The notes under the pieces are model-generated. The model was not told where the DNA came from. It searched no databases and saw nothing but the letters and a program-made list of their open reading frames with translations. The translations under genes were made by a program, and so were the position numbers. Of a stretch of 6,085 bases of DNA, positions 5,592-6,085 are shown piece after piece; position 1 is the first letter of the stretch; each line of letters begins with the position of its first letter. The stretch is from positions 1 through 6,085 of the forward strand of contig JAQICW010000180.1 of the NCBI GenBank assembly GCA_027858355.1, given 5' to 3'. This DNA is from Desulfobacula sp. (GTDB taxonomy: Bacteria > Desulfobacterota > Desulfobacteria > Desulfobacterales > Desulfobacteraceae).

Positions 5592-5734
5592 TTATAACTT
5601 CTGCCGATTGCCTTGCCGATTTCAGAAGATGTTAATTTAGGGTTGGATTGAAAAGCACGTCTGGCAATATGGACTATTTTATAGTTTATCCTGCTTTGAT
5701 TATCAAATGACCTGGCAATGGGGGCAATTTTCAT
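5592..5734 (-). pseudogene. Possible remnant of an HTH-containing gene
   Basis: The first 48 or so codons of a minus-strand frame read MKIAPIARSFDNQSRINYK, then IARRAFQSNPKLTSSEIGKA and IGRSY, where LTSSEIGKAIGRS resembles a helix-turn-helix. Beyond about 5590 the frame only continues antisense to the RelE toxin and loses any protein-like character. I read it as the head of a gene cut off where the ParD-like/RelE cassette begins. No ribosome site is visible before the ATG. The family is not recognised and the coding nature is uncertain. Confidence 0.3.
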
Positions 5735-5740
5735 GAAATT

Positions 5741-5752
5741 GGGTCTGGCACC
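5741..5752. repeat. Degenerate REP-like element (GGGTCTGGCACC)
   Basis: This resembles the GGGGTCTGACCCC palindrome and begins right after the methyltransferase stop. The overlapping 12 bases CATGAAATTGGG (5732-5743) also occur at 2450-2461, inside the RAYT break region. It may be an old REP copy or a related repeat. Confidence 0.35.
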
Positions 5753-6085
5753 TTAGATTTTCTTAGCGATCAAAAGGGTTCTTCCGATGGTGCCGAGGAT
5801 GCGTTTGTCCTGCATTTTCTGTACCTGGTTCCCGGTCAGGCGTTCAGAGGACAGGGGGCATTCTATGCGAAAGATTGTTTTCCATCCCGTTTCTGATAAA
5901 AGGCTGTGGTAGTCAAATATTGTGATTGCTTTATCAGGTTTTTCTTCTGCAGCTGGTGTGGATTCAAAATCACGCCAGTCAGCATTGAGGAAAGCCAGGG
6001 TTGTTGTTGGTTTTGCGTTTTTATGGGCCAGGGTGAAAAAATCTTTAAAAAATTGTTTGTAGTCTTTTTTTGTGTATGAGGATAT
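5753..6085 (-). CDS. Probable SAM-dependent DNA methyltransferase, C-terminal part (open at window edge)
   Basis: An uninterrupted minus-strand frame enters from beyond base 6085 and ends at a TAA (5753-5755), giving 110 residues with no start in view. It reads SSYTKKDYKQFFKDFFTLAH, KPTTTLAFLNADWRDF, KAITIFDYHSLLSETGWKTI, FRIECPLSSERL and ends RILGTIGRTLLIAKKI. The order (helix after a Y-x-x-D-Y element, a strand with hydrophobic residues before D-W, an LL-ETGWK helix, a strand pair and a final RTLLIA-K strand) resembles the last strands of N6/N4 DNA methyltransferases, whose catalytic DPPY would lie upstream, outside the window. This is by eye and moderate. It is not an obvious pseudogene in the visible part. 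Confidence 0.5.
   Translation of the reverse strand: MSSYTKKDYKQFFKDFFTLAHKNAKPTTTLAFLNADWRDFESTPAAEEKPDKAITIFDYHSLLSETGWKTIFRIECPLSSERLTGNQVQKMQDKRILGTIGRTLLIAKKI

Noticed and set aside
5426..5734. A complete 102-residue minus-strand protein opposite the RelE toxin
   Set aside because: About half of it is strictly antisense to the well-supported toxin; only the part beyond the toxin gene looks protein-like, so it is listed as a possible remnant.
1..6085. CRISPR array, tRNA, rRNA or riboswitch
   Set aside because: No regularly spaced repeats and no recognisable structured RNA were seen; the only repeats are the REP palindromes and the gene copies listed.

Overview
The window is a low-GC, gene-fragment-rich accessory region dominated by toxin-antitoxin (TA) modules and by debris of a REP-associated tyrosine transposase (RAYT). 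No housekeeping gene is present to fix the taxonomy. The mix of vapBC-type, HicB, ParD-like/RelE, ATPase_2-DUF234 and DUF4143 genes with a GGGGTCTGACCCC REP palindrome fits a Desulfobacterota-type (former deltaproteobacterial) sulfate reducer or relative. That is inference from general familiarity, not a demonstrated assignment.

Layout. 4-452 (minus): an AbrB-like antitoxin overlapping a PIN toxin that has lost its middle. 579-691: a REP palindrome and the last codons of a deleted RAYT gene. 703-1432 (minus): a complete HicB antitoxin with no recognisable HicA, preceded by a frameshifted unknown gene that ends 2 nt before hicB. 1489-2198 (minus): an intact vapBC operon with a near-consensus sigma70 promoter. 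2257-2970 (minus): a RAYT gene with a frameshift or deletion near its C terminus and two REP palindromes directly after its ancestral stop. 2990-3124: a second copy of the hicB 3' end. 3188-4576 (minus): an ATPase_2-DUF234 protein (P-loop ATPase, winged helix, PD-(D/E)XK-like nuclease) interrupted by one in-frame TAA at its domain boundary. 4649-4871: a perfect 16-bp inverted repeat, a DUF4143 ATPase tail and an exact 71-bp copy of RAYT coding sequence. 5072-5586 (plus): an intact ParD-like/RelE operon, the only plus-strand genes. 5592-5734 (minus): an HTH-like remnant. 5753-6085 (minus): the C-terminal part of a probable DNA methyltransferase running off the window.

How it fits together. The hicB 3' end, RAYT and REP palindrome occur in the same order at two places (about 579-1062 and 2257-3124), each having lost a different part. 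This suggests duplication of a hicB-RAYT-REP unit followed by decay. At least two TA modules (vapBC, ParD-like/RelE) look functional, while the PIN module, the gene before hicB, RAYT and the ATPase are damaged. I do not see a convincing new multi-gene system. The most interesting items are the domain-boundary stop in the ATPase-nuclease gene and the duplicated hicB-RAYT-REP unit.
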